Positions 1 to 6,599 of a DNA stretch of 11,808 nucleotides are shown piece after piece; positions within the stretch are counted from its first letter, which is position 1; each line of letters opens with the position of its first letter. The notes under the pieces were generated by a model. That model saw nothing but the letters and a program-made list of their open reading frames with translations. It was not told where the DNA came from and did no database searches. The position numbers were made by a program, and so were the translations under genes. Origin of the DNA: Candidatus Melainabacteria bacterium (GTDB lineage Bacteria; Cyanobacteriota; Vampirovibrionia; Obscuribacterales; Obscuribacteraceae). The stretch covers positions 665 through 12,472 of the forward strand of contig PLXC01000111.1 of NCBI GenBank assembly GCA_003151275.1. Direction: 5' to 3'.

Positions 1-399
1 CCGAATTGTTTGAGTGCGCCGCAAACCGCCGCACTGGTTGCACACTCGAATGTCAAAATTCTAGGAGCGATAGACTATCAGCAATTGCCTTCCTATATAA
101 AATGTCTGGATGTTTGCATAACACCGCATAAGGTATCACCGTTTACGGAGAGTTTAGATCCTCTCAAATTGTATGAATACATGTCGACCGGCAAGCCTAT
201 TGTATCCACGCCATGTTCTGGATTCAGAGATTTACCTGAACTGGTTTTTGTCGCACCTAACAGTGAGAGCTTTGCAAAGGCAATTTCAAAGTCACTGGTC
301 GACGGGAGCGCAATGGGGCCGAAACGAATCGAGTGGGCACGGCAGCAGACATGGCAGCGTCGCGTCGATGACGTTGCACAAGTTTTGGGTTGGTCTTAG
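1..399 (+). CDS. Glycosyltransferase, GT4-like, C-terminal part (5' end outside window)
   Basis: The reading frame is open from the first base and ends at TAG 397-399, leaving about 132 residues of a longer protein; a TTG at position 10 is only an internal codon. The fragment is the C-terminal Rossmann lobe of a GT-B retaining glycosyltransferase. It has the segment 'LGAIDYQQLPSYIKCLDV', the usual 'displaced to the next sugar-donor loop' region, and then 'DPLKLYEYMSTGKPIVST', the donor-nucleotide site in which the Glu of 'LYEYM' is the second acidic residue of the family's E-x(7)-E-type motif. The C-terminus ends in a helix with 'WARQQTWQRRVDDV'. The family transfers a sugar from an NDP-sugar to a lipid-linked or polysaccharide acceptor at the cytoplasmic membrane face. 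The actual donor and acceptor cannot be told. It converges on the next gene with only five bases between stops, so no separate terminator is visible. Confidence 0.85.
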   Translation, partial: PNCLSAPQTAALVAHSNVKILGAIDYQQLPSYIKCLDVCITPHKVSPFTESLDPLKLYEYMSTGKPIVSTPCSGFRDLPELVFVAPNSESFAKAISKSLVDGSAMGPKRIEWARQQTWQRRVDDVAQVLGWS

Positions 400-404
400 A
401 AAAA

Positions 405-1544
405 TCAGTGCGGTAGGTCAGTTGCGGCTGTTTTCAGAGGAAGGCTGTCAATCGATTTGCGAACATCCGGAAGAATCGCGGAAAGCATTTTCTTGGCGCC
501 AAAATTGTTTAGGTGCACGATGTCTGAGAAATCGTCGTTTGTGAAGACATCAGAGTGAGAAAAGTCGAAATAACGACATGAGTTTGAAGTTGCCGCACGA
601 GCTAACTTTGCGCAGTAAGACTCGTATAAACCGGCAGGCAGCATTGCTAAGCTTCTCTTCGTCAAAGGAGCGTTGATGAGAACAACATTGATGTCTCTTT
701 GCTTACAAGTATTCAAAAGACGATCCAAGAACACGAATTGCTTTTGCATTTTTTCAAATGTGATGTTTCGATAGCGAGTAGAGTATTCCCTGATACTTTT
801 TTGCCATTTCAGATCTGGATCTGCGTTTGCCGGAAGCTCGCGATTGGCCTGCAAGGCTTCCTGTTTTTGTGCAAAATAATCATGCATTTTGTCTTGAATC
901 TTGGCTCTCATGGCGTATGTGAACACGCCCTTGCCGAGAAGAAAATCTACGTAGTCGGTTGGTTGAGTCAAGTAAGTGCCACAGAACTCTGCCGTGTTCG
1001 ACCAGTTAGACAGTTTGCGAAAGGCGATGCCAGAGGCAGGTGATTCAAATAATGAATCACAAAAATCTCGTGGTGCCACCATGAGCACTAGAGTTTGAGG
1101 CGAATGCTCTCCTTCTAGATAATTTTTTATGATGAATAAATCGTCCGAGATCATAAATCCGAGAAACGAAATATTGTTGACTTGTACTTTTCGCTGTGTC
1201 TGTTGGCTTAAGGCATCTTCGACATAATGCACATGAGTGTATTGTTCGAAGGTTGGCTGAGCACCGTAAGTCGACCAATCTAACTGGTAGAGAGGGTAGA
1301 GGACCGTGGATGAGCCTGAAAAAACAACGTTCGGTTTTGTCGTGGACTTTTGCAATGCTTCCGCTGCAAAGTCCTCGTGAACTCCCTCTTTATACTTTGC
1401 GAACATAACTGAGGCGGCGCTGTTGAGCAACAAAAACAGCACAATAGCGCCAGCAAACAAGCTGGGTTTAAAGATTCTAGATTTATTCGATGCGGACACG
1501 TGGCTTCCGTCTATTTTTGACAACTGTAGTTTAGCTGAATACAC
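405..1544 (-). CDS. Membrane-anchored SGNH-hydrolase-like protein (DltD/DUF1574/AlgX-type), candidate glycan O-acyl modification
   Basis: This is a 379-residue protein with one N-terminal membrane anchor at about residues 27-49 and a large domain predicted outside the cytoplasm. The domain opens with beta strand and nucleophile-elbow-like 'VVFSGSSTVLYP' (Ser78 or Ser79 as candidate nucleophile). It has a block-III-like 'NNISFLGFMISDD' around 123-135, a hydrophobic strand 'VVLINAPL' near 287-294, and closes with 'DIVHLNNFG', where Asp341 and His344 fit the D-x-x-H pair of SGNH enzymes. Such anchored SGNH-like proteins in polysaccharide and teichoic-acid loci take part in O-acetylation or D-alanylation of the polymer; that role here is inferred from context. 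The start is GTG at 1544, the most upstream start before an in-frame stop at 1557-1559; no good Shine-Dalgarno precedes it. It follows the glycosyltransferase at 1634-2830 on the same strand. No MBOAT acyltransferase partner lies in the window. A structural, non-catalytic member is also possible. Confidence 0.7.
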   Translation of the reverse strand: MYSAKLQLSKIDGSHVSASNKSRIFKPSLFAGAIVLFLLLNSAASVMFAKYKEGVHEDFAAEALQKSTTKPNVVFSGSSTVLYPLYQLDWSTYGAQPTFEQYTHVHYVEDALSQQTQRKVQVNNISFLGFMISDDLFIIKNYLEGEHSPQTLVLMVAPRDFCDSLFESPASGIAFRKLSNWSNTAEFCGTYLTQPTDYVDFLLGKGVFTYAMRAKIQDKMHDYFAQKQEALQANRELPANADPDLKWQKSIREYSTRYRNITFEKMQKQFVFLDRLLNTCKQRDINVVLINAPLTKRSLAMLPAGLYESYCAKLARAATSNSCRYFDFSHSDVFTNDDFSDIVHLNNFGAKKMLSAILPDVRKSIDSLPLKTAATDLPH

Positions 1545-1585
1545 ATCTTGGCAGGGTTATAAACCGCTAAAGCACTAAAGCTCAC

Positions 1586-1618
1586 TATGCCGGGTTTGGT
1601 CCAAACCGGGTAGGCATA
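1586..1618. terminator. Strong hairpin in the spacer between two minus-strand genes (possible attenuator or weak terminator)
   Basis: Two nested perfect stems occur: outer TATGCC (1586-1591) with GGCATA (1613-1618), and inner GGTTTGG (1593-1599) with CCAAACC (1601-1607) around a very tight loop. The unpaired bases are G1592 on one side and GGGTA on the other. Read on the minus strand it lies after the glycosyltransferase stop at 1634 and before the SGNH-like gene. The following minus-strand sequence is only moderately T-rich, so full Rho-independent termination is doubtful. It may reduce read-through or stabilise the upstream transcript. Confidence 0.45.
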
Positions 1619-1633
1619 CAAAAGCTCTTAATT

Positions 1634-2830
1634 TCAAAATTTCGTAGCGGACGATTGCCTGTGGGCCGAAATTACATTTCGATAGACCTTAACCATTTTG
1701 TCGGCCATGCCATCACTGCTAAAAAGCGCTGCAGCTCTTTCTCTGCCGGCTTCAGCCAGTTTTATTCGAAGACTGCGGTCGTTAACAAGCCTGCTCAATG
1801 CAGTTGCCAGGGCAACCGAGTCGTCCGCTTGCACTAACAGTCCAGTCACCTCATGATCAACGATCGTTCCAAGACCTGGTCCATTCGTCCCTACCACTGG
1901 TAATCGCGCGATCATTGCCTCCACCGCTGACATTCCAAACGGTTCTGCTTTGGATGGTAAAACAAAAATGTCCGCTGCTCCAAGCAACTGAATTACGTCA
2001 TTGCGGTAACCAAGCAACTGAACTCGTTCTCCTAAGCCTATGCGCCTGATCGATTCCGAAAGTGATGATCGTTCTGAACCATCGCCGATAATCCAGACCT
2101 TTATGGATTTCTCATTATTCATGTTTGCGACAGCATTAAGCAGGCAAGAAAAATTCTTTTCCGGTTCAAGCCTTCCAATGCCAATAATCACCACGTCATT
2201 CTCGTCGCAGTTAAGTTCATGCCTAATTGTTAACTTACTCGATTTGTCTGTTTCGAAGAGCGGAATGCCTGGATGAATGACTGTTATTTTTTCCCTAGGA
2301 ACTGCTTCTCGCCGCATAAGTTCTGTAGCGACATTTTCTGTAATCGGCAAGAAGTGCGCGATACCCTGGTTTTTAAGCTTTTGAAATCCGTTCCAAAATT
2401 GCTTGGCAAGTAAGCTGTAATTCATGTGATTTGGCTGATCGAAGTGAACTGTCATGATTACCGGCTTATTCGCTTTTTTGGCAGCCAGTGTTCCGATAAA
2501 GGAATCTAATCCGAGATGAACGTGAACTAAATCAATTTGCTTACTTTCGAATAAATTTGATAAGGAGCTAATGGAACTGACGTCGAAGTAATTTCGCATC
2601 GGTATTGTGCTCACCTGAAACCCGGAGTTGGCGAATTTTTCTGAAATAACACCAACTTTGGTGCAAATGACAGAGGGCTGGAGCATCGTTGCATTTTGCG
2701 ATGACAGCAGGTTATGGACATAGTTCTCCACGCCCCAAACTTTAGAGCCGGATAAAAGATGAGCGACTCGAATTCTTGAGGTTTCGGTTATGTCTGCCAG
2801 TTGCGTAGTTTCGTGGAACATAGAATGCAT
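1634..2830 (-). CDS. GT4-family retaining glycosyltransferase
   Basis: This is a two-domain GT-B glycosyltransferase of normal family length, 398 residues from ATG 2830. The N-terminal Rossmann domain begins at 'RIRVAHLLSGSKVWGVENYV', whose Gly-rich loop faces the acceptor, and continues with 'VHVHLGLDSFIGTLAA' and 'PVIMTVHF'. After the linker 'ITVIHPGI' the donor domain shows 'IGIGRLEPEKNF', 'VWIIGDGSE', 'VQLLGYRNDV' and the E-x(7)-E donor site 'EPFGMSAVE', followed by 'MIARLPVVGTNGPG'. The enzyme transfers a sugar from a nucleotide sugar with retention of configuration, probably to an undecaprenyl-linked glycan at the inner membrane; sugar and linkage are unknown. The frame stays open upstream to a TTG at 2854, with ATG codons at 2830 and 2821. 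ATG 2830 is chosen because the core fold starts about 19 residues later and the TTG has no Shine-Dalgarno, but the choice is not firm. It is divergent from the polymerase-like gene at 2962 and probably co-transcribed with the SGNH-like gene downstream. Confidence 0.88.
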   Translation of the reverse strand: MHSMFHETTQLADITETSRIRVAHLLSGSKVWGVENYVHNLLSSQNATMLQPSVICTKVGVISEKFANSGFQVSTIPMRNYFDVSSISSLSNLFESKQIDLVHVHLGLDSFIGTLAAKKANKPVIMTVHFDQPNHMNYSLLAKQFWNGFQKLKNQGIAHFLPITENVATELMRREAVPREKITVIHPGIPLFETDKSSKLTIRHELNCDENDVVIIGIGRLEPEKNFSCLLNAVANMNNEKSIKVWIIGDGSERSSLSESIRRIGLGERVQLLGYRNDVIQLLGAADIFVLPSKAEPFGMSAVEAMIARLPVVGTNGPGLGTIVDHEVTGLLVQADDSVALATALSRLVNDRSLRIKLAEAGRERAAALFSSDGMADKMVKVYRNVISAHRQSSATKF

Positions 2831-2897
2831 TTTACATAATCCATGTGATGTCAATTAACTAAACATACGTCGAAATTTAGTGAGAAACCTTCTAACG

Positions 2898-2928
2898 TTG
2901 TCAGGATTGGCATCGTAAAGTATATACT
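2898..2928 (+). promoter_or_regulatory. Sigma70-type promoter for the polymerase/glycosyltransferase unit
   Basis: TTGTCA at 2898-2903 matches five of six bases of the -35 consensus. It is followed after 17 bases by TATATA (2921-2926) or, in an overlapping register with a 19-base spacer, by TATACT (2923-2928). Transcription would begin near 2934 and leave a leader of about 28 bases before the GTG start at 2962. The site lies in the divergent gap between the minus-strand glycosyltransferase and this unit. Confidence 0.5.
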
Positions 2929-2961
2929 TGATTCGGTTTTTGGCTCCTCTGCGAATCCATT

Positions 2962-4224
2962 GTGCAAAAAAAGACATACATAGTTCAAATAATTTTGACA
3001 GGTGCATTTGCCCTTACGATTTTGGCGCATGGGGTGCCCACTCCTGTTGGGTTTGCGACTATCTCCGCACTTTCTCTGGGTTTTGGACTCATCTATACAT
3101 TAAGGAATCGAATGGTGTCCGGTCGGCCGCTAATTCCGATCGTCTTATTGTCAATTCCTGTCGTCGTCGCAACGCTCTTTTATTTTTCAATTGGATTACT
3201 CTCTGTGGCGGCTGCTGACGAACCCATCTTCTGGGCGAAGGAAGTTGTACAGCGTACCCTGATCATATTTCTACCAATGTTGGTTTTTTCGTTGACACCA
3301 AAGAAACCGACCGACCTTAAGTTCGCAATTCTCGCTTATTTGCCTATTTGTGCAGTGATCGCAGTTATTTCTGTTTATGATGCTCGCCACAGTGGCTTTG
3401 CGAAGCCGGTCTATGCCCTAGGCATGCACAAAAATCACATAGCCGGGTCGTGTTCGGTTATGGCTACAATCGCCATCGCCGCGCTTCTCACCAGTAGTGA
3501 CATAAAACGCAAATTACTGATGATAGGCTTCCTCGGTGCTGGGATTGTTGGCTGCGTGGCGTCTCAGGGCAAGGCTGGCCTAGTCTGCATAATTGTCGCC
3601 ACCACCTTCATGCTTGTAGGCGCAGGTGCTCAGCCACGCAAAATACTATATTTCGTGATATCCGTACTTCTCGTCGGTTCATTGCTGTGGAATGTAATGC
3701 CGAAAGAGGCTATAGAGCACGTCGTTTCGAATAAAAAATTCTCCACTAATGAAATTCGAATGAGTCTTTGGACGGATGTGTTACCAGCACTTATGGCAGA
3801 ACCATTCACCGCTGTCGGTTGGGGCAACGTTCTGGTTAAGGGAGATAGATATTATGGAGATTGCGCAAACGTGTTGCTCTATGATTGGTTTCAACTGACG
3901 ATTGTTGGACCTATCGCTTTGCTAGCGGTAATCTTCTTTGCGGTCAAGCTGCCCTTAGATAATGCTCGACGAATGCCCAAAACTTCTCTTCTCGCATTCA
4001 TAAACCTTGTCGCACTCGGGATAATCTGTGGACGCTTTACACATGCAATGGTGGATACATTTTGGATCGGTAGGGGCGTCACGCTTGTAACATGGGCTGC
4101 GATCGGTATGACGATTTTCGTCAAGCTCTACCTAGATCAAACTGCCCTGAAGAAAATGGGAGATGCATTACAGCGTCCTTCAGATCCGAGATTGAGTTAT
4201 GCGAAAAGACCTGCATTGCGCTGA
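2962..4224 (+). CDS. O-antigen ligase/polymerase-like membrane protein (Wzy/WaaL superfamily)
   Basis: This is a polytopic inner-membrane protein of 420 residues with about ten to eleven hydrophobic segments, the usual size for the O-antigen ligase/polymerase superfamily. Recognisable positions are 'GMHKNHIAG' at 154-162, 'SQGKAGLVCI' at 201-210 in the place of the family's S-x-S-R loop, and then a long periplasmic loop with 'EIRMSLW' (Arg266 and Trp270 of the R-x-x-x-W pattern) and 'GWGN' at 286-289. After that loop 'DCANVLLYDWFQLTIVG' (300-316) occupies the place where ligases carry a conserved His-Asn pair; here it reads Ala-Asn. Members join lipid-linked repeat units or attach the glycan to its acceptor on the periplasmic side. 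Ligase and polymerase cannot be separated from sequence alone. The start is GTG 2962; an in-frame stop at 2929-2931 prevents a much longer form, and no clear Shine-Dalgarno is seen. Its 3' end overlaps the next glycosyltransferase by 26 bases, which suggests coupled translation. Confidence 0.8.
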   Translation: MQKKTYIVQIILTGAFALTILAHGVPTPVGFATISALSLGFGLIYTLRNRMVSGRPLIPIVLLSIPVVVATLFYFSIGLLSVAAADEPIFWAKEVVQRTLIIFLPMLVFSLTPKKPTDLKFAILAYLPICAVIAVISVYDARHSGFAKPVYALGMHKNHIAGSCSVMATIAIAALLTSSDIKRKLLMIGFLGAGIVGCVASQGKAGLVCIIVATTFMLVGAGAQPRKILYFVISVLLVGSLLWNVMPKEAIEHVVSNKKFSTNEIRMSLWTDVLPALMAEPFTAVGWGNVLVKGDRYYGDCANVLLYDWFQLTIVGPIALLAVIFFAVKLPLDNARRMPKTSLLAFINLVALGIICGRFTHAMVDTFWIGRGVTLVTWAAIGMTIFVKLYLDQTALKKMGDALQRPSDPRLSYAKRPALR

Positions 4225-5392
4225 TATACAAAGAGAAACAGGATCTAATAGGTCACTTAAGGTTTTGCGGATCTCGCATAGTGGTTCTGTTGCTGCCTAT
4301 CGAGAGCGAGAACGGCAACTTATTAATAGTTTCCCGGTTGACTTGAAGCTTATTATTCCAGAACGTTGGCAACACCTCGGCGGTGCCGAGGATTCAGTGG
4401 ATGAAAATTTTGAAGTTGTCAAAGCTAAGACATATGGCACGGGCTCGATTCCCTTGTTCGCCTACGATTTCAGGACGATATTGAGGTATTTGAAAGAATT
4501 TCGCCCCGACTTGGTAGACATACATGAAGAACCATATTCGGTGTCATGCTTTGAAATTGTTCAAATGGTAGAAACAATTCATCCCAAGGCCGCGTGCGTT
4601 TTTTACTCCGCTCAGAATATCCATAAGCGCTACCCTCCACCTTTTTGTTGGATGGAGCAATACGTTTATAAAAATTGTGTTGGTGCGTACCCTTGTAGCC
4701 AGGGGGTTAAGGATGTACTGGTTGCGAAGGGGTTCAATGTCAATTCAAACGTTGTGCCGCTGGGTGTGGACCCTGCGGCATTCAGGCAGATGCGTGTCGC
4801 AAGATCCCCTCACAAGCTGCAAGACGACACCTTCGTTGTAGGCTATTTCGGACGACTTGAGGAGTGTAAGGGACTAGAGTACGTTTTTCGTGCTCTGCGT
4901 GACCTGCCTGACGGCGTAGAATGGCAAATGCTCGTTGTCGGAAACGGAAGCTATTCATCGCAGCTGCAAAAACTTGCTGCGGAACTTTCGATTCAAGAAA
5001 GAATTATTTGGATTGGAGAGATCAGCGCAAACAATGTTTCTCAATACATCAATCTTTGCGACGTAACAGTAGTACCAAGTGTCACGACTGCTACCTGGAA
5101 GGAACAATTCGGACGTGCCGTGATCGAATCGATGGCCTGTGGGGTGCCGGTCATAGCTTCGAGCTCCGGTAGCTTGCCCGAAGTAGTCGGTGACGCCGGC
5201 ATTGTAGTGCCAGAGAAAGATTCTCAGGCACTCTTTGAAAGTCTTTCAGCACTGGCAAACAATGTTGAGCTTCGACGGACGCTTCGAGAACGTGGTTTGC
5301 AGAAAGTTGAACGTGAATACACTTGGGCGCGGGTTGCCCAGCTCACCTATGATTTTTATCAAAAAGCCCTTCGCATAAGACGAAGCCGCTAA
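4199..5392 (+). CDS. GT4-family glycosyltransferase coupled to the polymerase/ligase gene
   Basis: This is a 397-residue GT-B glycosyltransferase whose ATG lies inside the last codons of the polymerase-like gene. The first 20 residues are polar and low in family character; the fold begins at 'LKVLRISHSGSVAAYRERE', so a start inside the frame near 4259-4265 is possible. The N-domain has 'FRPDLVDIHEEPYS' and 'VFYSAQNIHKRYPPP', typical of the acceptor half. The hinge is 'VPLGVDPAAF'. The donor half shows 'VVGYFGRLEECKGLEYVF', 'MLVVGNGS', 'IIWIGEIS' and the E-x(7)-E site 'EQFGRAVIE' (Glu302 and Glu310), followed by 'SMACGVPVIASSSGSLPEV'. This is an ordinary complete catalytic set. It probably adds one sugar to the glycan whose chain the preceding protein polymerises or ligates. 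Its stop TAA overlaps an ATG that opens only a 13-codon frame. Confidence 0.88.
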   Translation: MRKDLHCADIQRETGSNRSLKVLRISHSGSVAAYRERERQLINSFPVDLKLIIPERWQHLGGAEDSVDENFEVVKAKTYGTGSIPLFAYDFRTILRYLKEFRPDLVDIHEEPYSVSCFEIVQMVETIHPKAACVFYSAQNIHKRYPPPFCWMEQYVYKNCVGAYPCSQGVKDVLVAKGFNVNSNVVPLGVDPAAFRQMRVARSPHKLQDDTFVVGYFGRLEECKGLEYVFRALRDLPDGVEWQMLVVGNGSYSSQLQKLAAELSIQERIIWIGEISANNVSQYINLCDVTVVPSVTTATWKEQFGRAVIESMACGVPVIASSSGSLPEVVGDAGIVVPEKDSQALFESLSALANNVELRRTLRERGLQKVEREYTWARVAQLTYDFYQKALRIRRSR

Positions 5393-5414
5393 TGCTGCTG
5401 GATCAACAGGTCGT

Positions 5415-5441
5415 CGGCGGTATTACCCCATAGGTCCGCCG
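5415..5441. other. Short GC-rich inverted repeat downstream of a glycosyltransferase gene
   Basis: CGGCGG (5415-5420) and CCGCCG (5436-5441) can form a six-pair stem with a 15-base loop, 23 bases after the stop of the preceding gene. No U-rich tract follows, so it is at best a weak terminator or RNA-stabilising hairpin. The rest of the 5393-5597 spacer holds the methyltransferase promoter and Shine-Dalgarno and no gene that I can support. Confidence 0.25.
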
Positions 5442-5557
5442 CAATGTCATGAGAACGTCGTAAGCACCCTAAATGTTTCAGATAGCTTTGTCTAAGCCTG
5501 AAGGAAACTTAGGAAGCAATCTCTTTCCACTGAGAAACGTCCTTTGCGCGTTTCGGT

Positions 5558-5563
5558 TATACT
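5558..5563 (+). promoter_or_regulatory. -10 element (TATACT) of the methyltransferase gene
   Basis: TATACT lies 34 bases before the TTG start, with no good -35 hexamer at the usual distance. It is framed by words that recur in front of the TPR gene: TTTGCGC upstream, then TATACTG, then GGACGA and TTAG just downstream. The repeated order supports a real promoter using something other than a plain -35 contact. Confidence 0.45.
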
Positions 5564-5586
5564 GGACGACTTTAGCCAGCTAGCGT

Positions 5587-5590
5587 GAGG
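5587..5590 (+). promoter_or_regulatory. Shine-Dalgarno site fixing the TTG start of the methyltransferase
   Basis: GAGG within GTGAGG sits seven bases before TTG 5598. The next Met codon in frame is 12 residues further in (5634) and has no such site, so this decides the start. Confidence 0.6.
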
Positions 5591-5597
5591 TCTCAAA

Positions 5598-6449
5598 TTG
5601 AACGGAGTAGCGCAAGGCTCTTCCTCTGCCAATATGACACTTGATCAAGCAATTGCTGAAGTGGGCGGCTCACTAACTGATTTGAATTATTACAACATTC
5701 AAATTTCAAGGTATCGCTGGATTGCTGAGCAAGTTTTGAAATTTGTGCCAACTGGTTCCCAGGTAGGTGACATTGGTGCGGCTCCTGGTCACATCTCTCG
5801 CATGTTGAAGAAGATTGGCTATAACGTCACTAGTTATGATTTCGACCCTGACAAGGACATGTGGGAAGCGCCTGGTGTTTTGGGTTTTGCGCAAGTATTA
5901 CGTAATGAAGGAATTGGAGTCGTTCACTGGGATGTTGAAGTTGTTGATCCCATGACTGTTCCTGCTCAATCGACTGAGCCAGCCATTTTAGATGCTGTGG
6001 TTTTTACTGAAATTCTTGAACACATCTATCGCTATCCGTTTGCTAGTGTCAGGCAAGTGTCTCATCTTGTGAAACCAGGCGGTTACTTCGTTTTAACCAC
6101 TCCAAACCGTGCTTATGCCTGGTTTAGAATTAAAGCGCTATTCGGCAGATCATCAGATACCGATTTTGAATTGCTCAAGGATAGCTTCCCTCCGCACATG
6201 CGACATGTCTGGCAATATACGCTTGAAGAGTGTTGCAAGATCGTTGAGGCCGCGGGGTTTGATGTGGTTGTGAAAGAAGTGAGAAGTTTTCATCTCTGGA
6301 CTTCACGCTCAGCCGACGGCACTACAACTTCCACATGGCGGCCGACAAATCTGAAACAAATTCTAAAATTGCCACTGGCAGTGTTTTTGACGGTATTCCC
6401 CAATTTTGGCAGCACTGTTTGTGTTGTTGGACGCAAACGCTCTTCTTAA
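5598..6449 (+). CDS. Class I SAM-dependent methyltransferase (Methyltransf_11/23 type)
   Basis: This is a soluble protein of 283 residues with a complete Rossmann-like SAM fold. Motif I is 'VGDIGAAPGHIS' (56-67), the Gly-rich loop with Asp58. Strand 2 ends in 'SYDFDPD' (79-85), whose acidic residue would hold the SAM ribose. Strand 4 with its following helix is 'DAVVFTEILEHIYRYPF' (132-148), and strand 5 is 'LVKPGGYFVLTTPNR' (157-171), the Pro-Gly-Gly turn being typical. A C-terminal extension 'TSRSADGTTTSTWRPTNL' may bind substrate. In a glycan locus such enzymes often O-methylate a sugar, sometimes ending chain growth; the substrate here is inferred only from neighbours. The TTG start is supported by the Shine-Dalgarno seven bases upstream. 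It has its own -10 element, and a hairpin follows its stop, so it may be transcribed alone. Confidence 0.85.
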   Translation: MNGVAQGSSSANMTLDQAIAEVGGSLTDLNYYNIQISRYRWIAEQVLKFVPTGSQVGDIGAAPGHISRMLKKIGYNVTSYDFDPDKDMWEAPGVLGFAQVLRNEGIGVVHWDVEVVDPMTVPAQSTEPAILDAVVFTEILEHIYRYPFASVRQVSHLVKPGGYFVLTTPNRAYAWFRIKALFGRSSDTDFELLKDSFPPHMRHVWQYTLEECCKIVEAAGFDVVVKEVRSFHLWTSRSADGTTTSTWRPTNLKQILKLPLAVFLTVFPNFGSTVCVVGRKRSS

Positions 6450-6457
6450 TCAATGAA

Positions 6458-6575
6458 CGGTGAATGATTTCATCGCCGCTTCACTACAGGTGAGGCGGCA
6501 TTAACATTACAAATTTTGAACCAGGAAAGGGTACTAGTTGGTGAATTAAGTGATGTAAGCGCTTGGCATTCACCG
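6458..6575. repeat. Nine-base perfect inverted repeat spanning the methyltransferase-glycosyltransferase spacer
   Basis: CGGTGAATG at 6458-6466 is exactly reversed and complemented as CATTCACCG at 6567-6575, with 100 bases between. The hairpin at 6475-6499 lies inside, so the whole spacer could fold as one multi-branched RNA. An 8-base palindrome AAGCGCTT (6557-6564) sits just before the right arm. The repeat could also be chance in a short spacer. Confidence 0.35.
6475..6499 (+). terminator. GC-rich hairpin after the methyltransferase gene, terminator candidate
   Basis: GCCGCTTCAC (6475-6484) pairs with GTGAGGCGGC (6490-6499) over ten positions, with one G-U pair and a five-base loop. It starts 25 bases after the methyltransferase stop. 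The following bases (ATTAACATTACAAATTTT) are A/T-rich but not an uninterrupted T run, so termination may be partial. This is the best terminator-like structure in the window. Confidence 0.55.
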
Positions 6576-6599
6576 AACATCCCGTTAAGCTAAGCCGCT

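Noticed and set aside
173..544. 123-codon plus-strand frame across the convergent stops
   Set aside because: It overlaps two genes with clear domains in other frames and its translation shows no motif.
1556..1561. TATAAC on the minus strand as -10 of the SGNH-like gene
   Set aside because: It lies only 11 bases before the GTG and has no matching -35; it would need an almost leaderless message.
2829..2854. Perfect -35 TTGACA (minus strand, 2849-2854) with TAAAAT (2829-2834) as a promoter for the minus-strand glycosyltransferase
   Set aside because: The spacer is only 14 bases and the -10 would overlap the start codon, so it cannot serve the chosen start.
2928..3218. 96-codon frame overlapping the start of the polymerase-like gene
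   Set aside because: It is out of frame with the membrane protein, whose hydrophobic pattern begins at once after GTG 2962.
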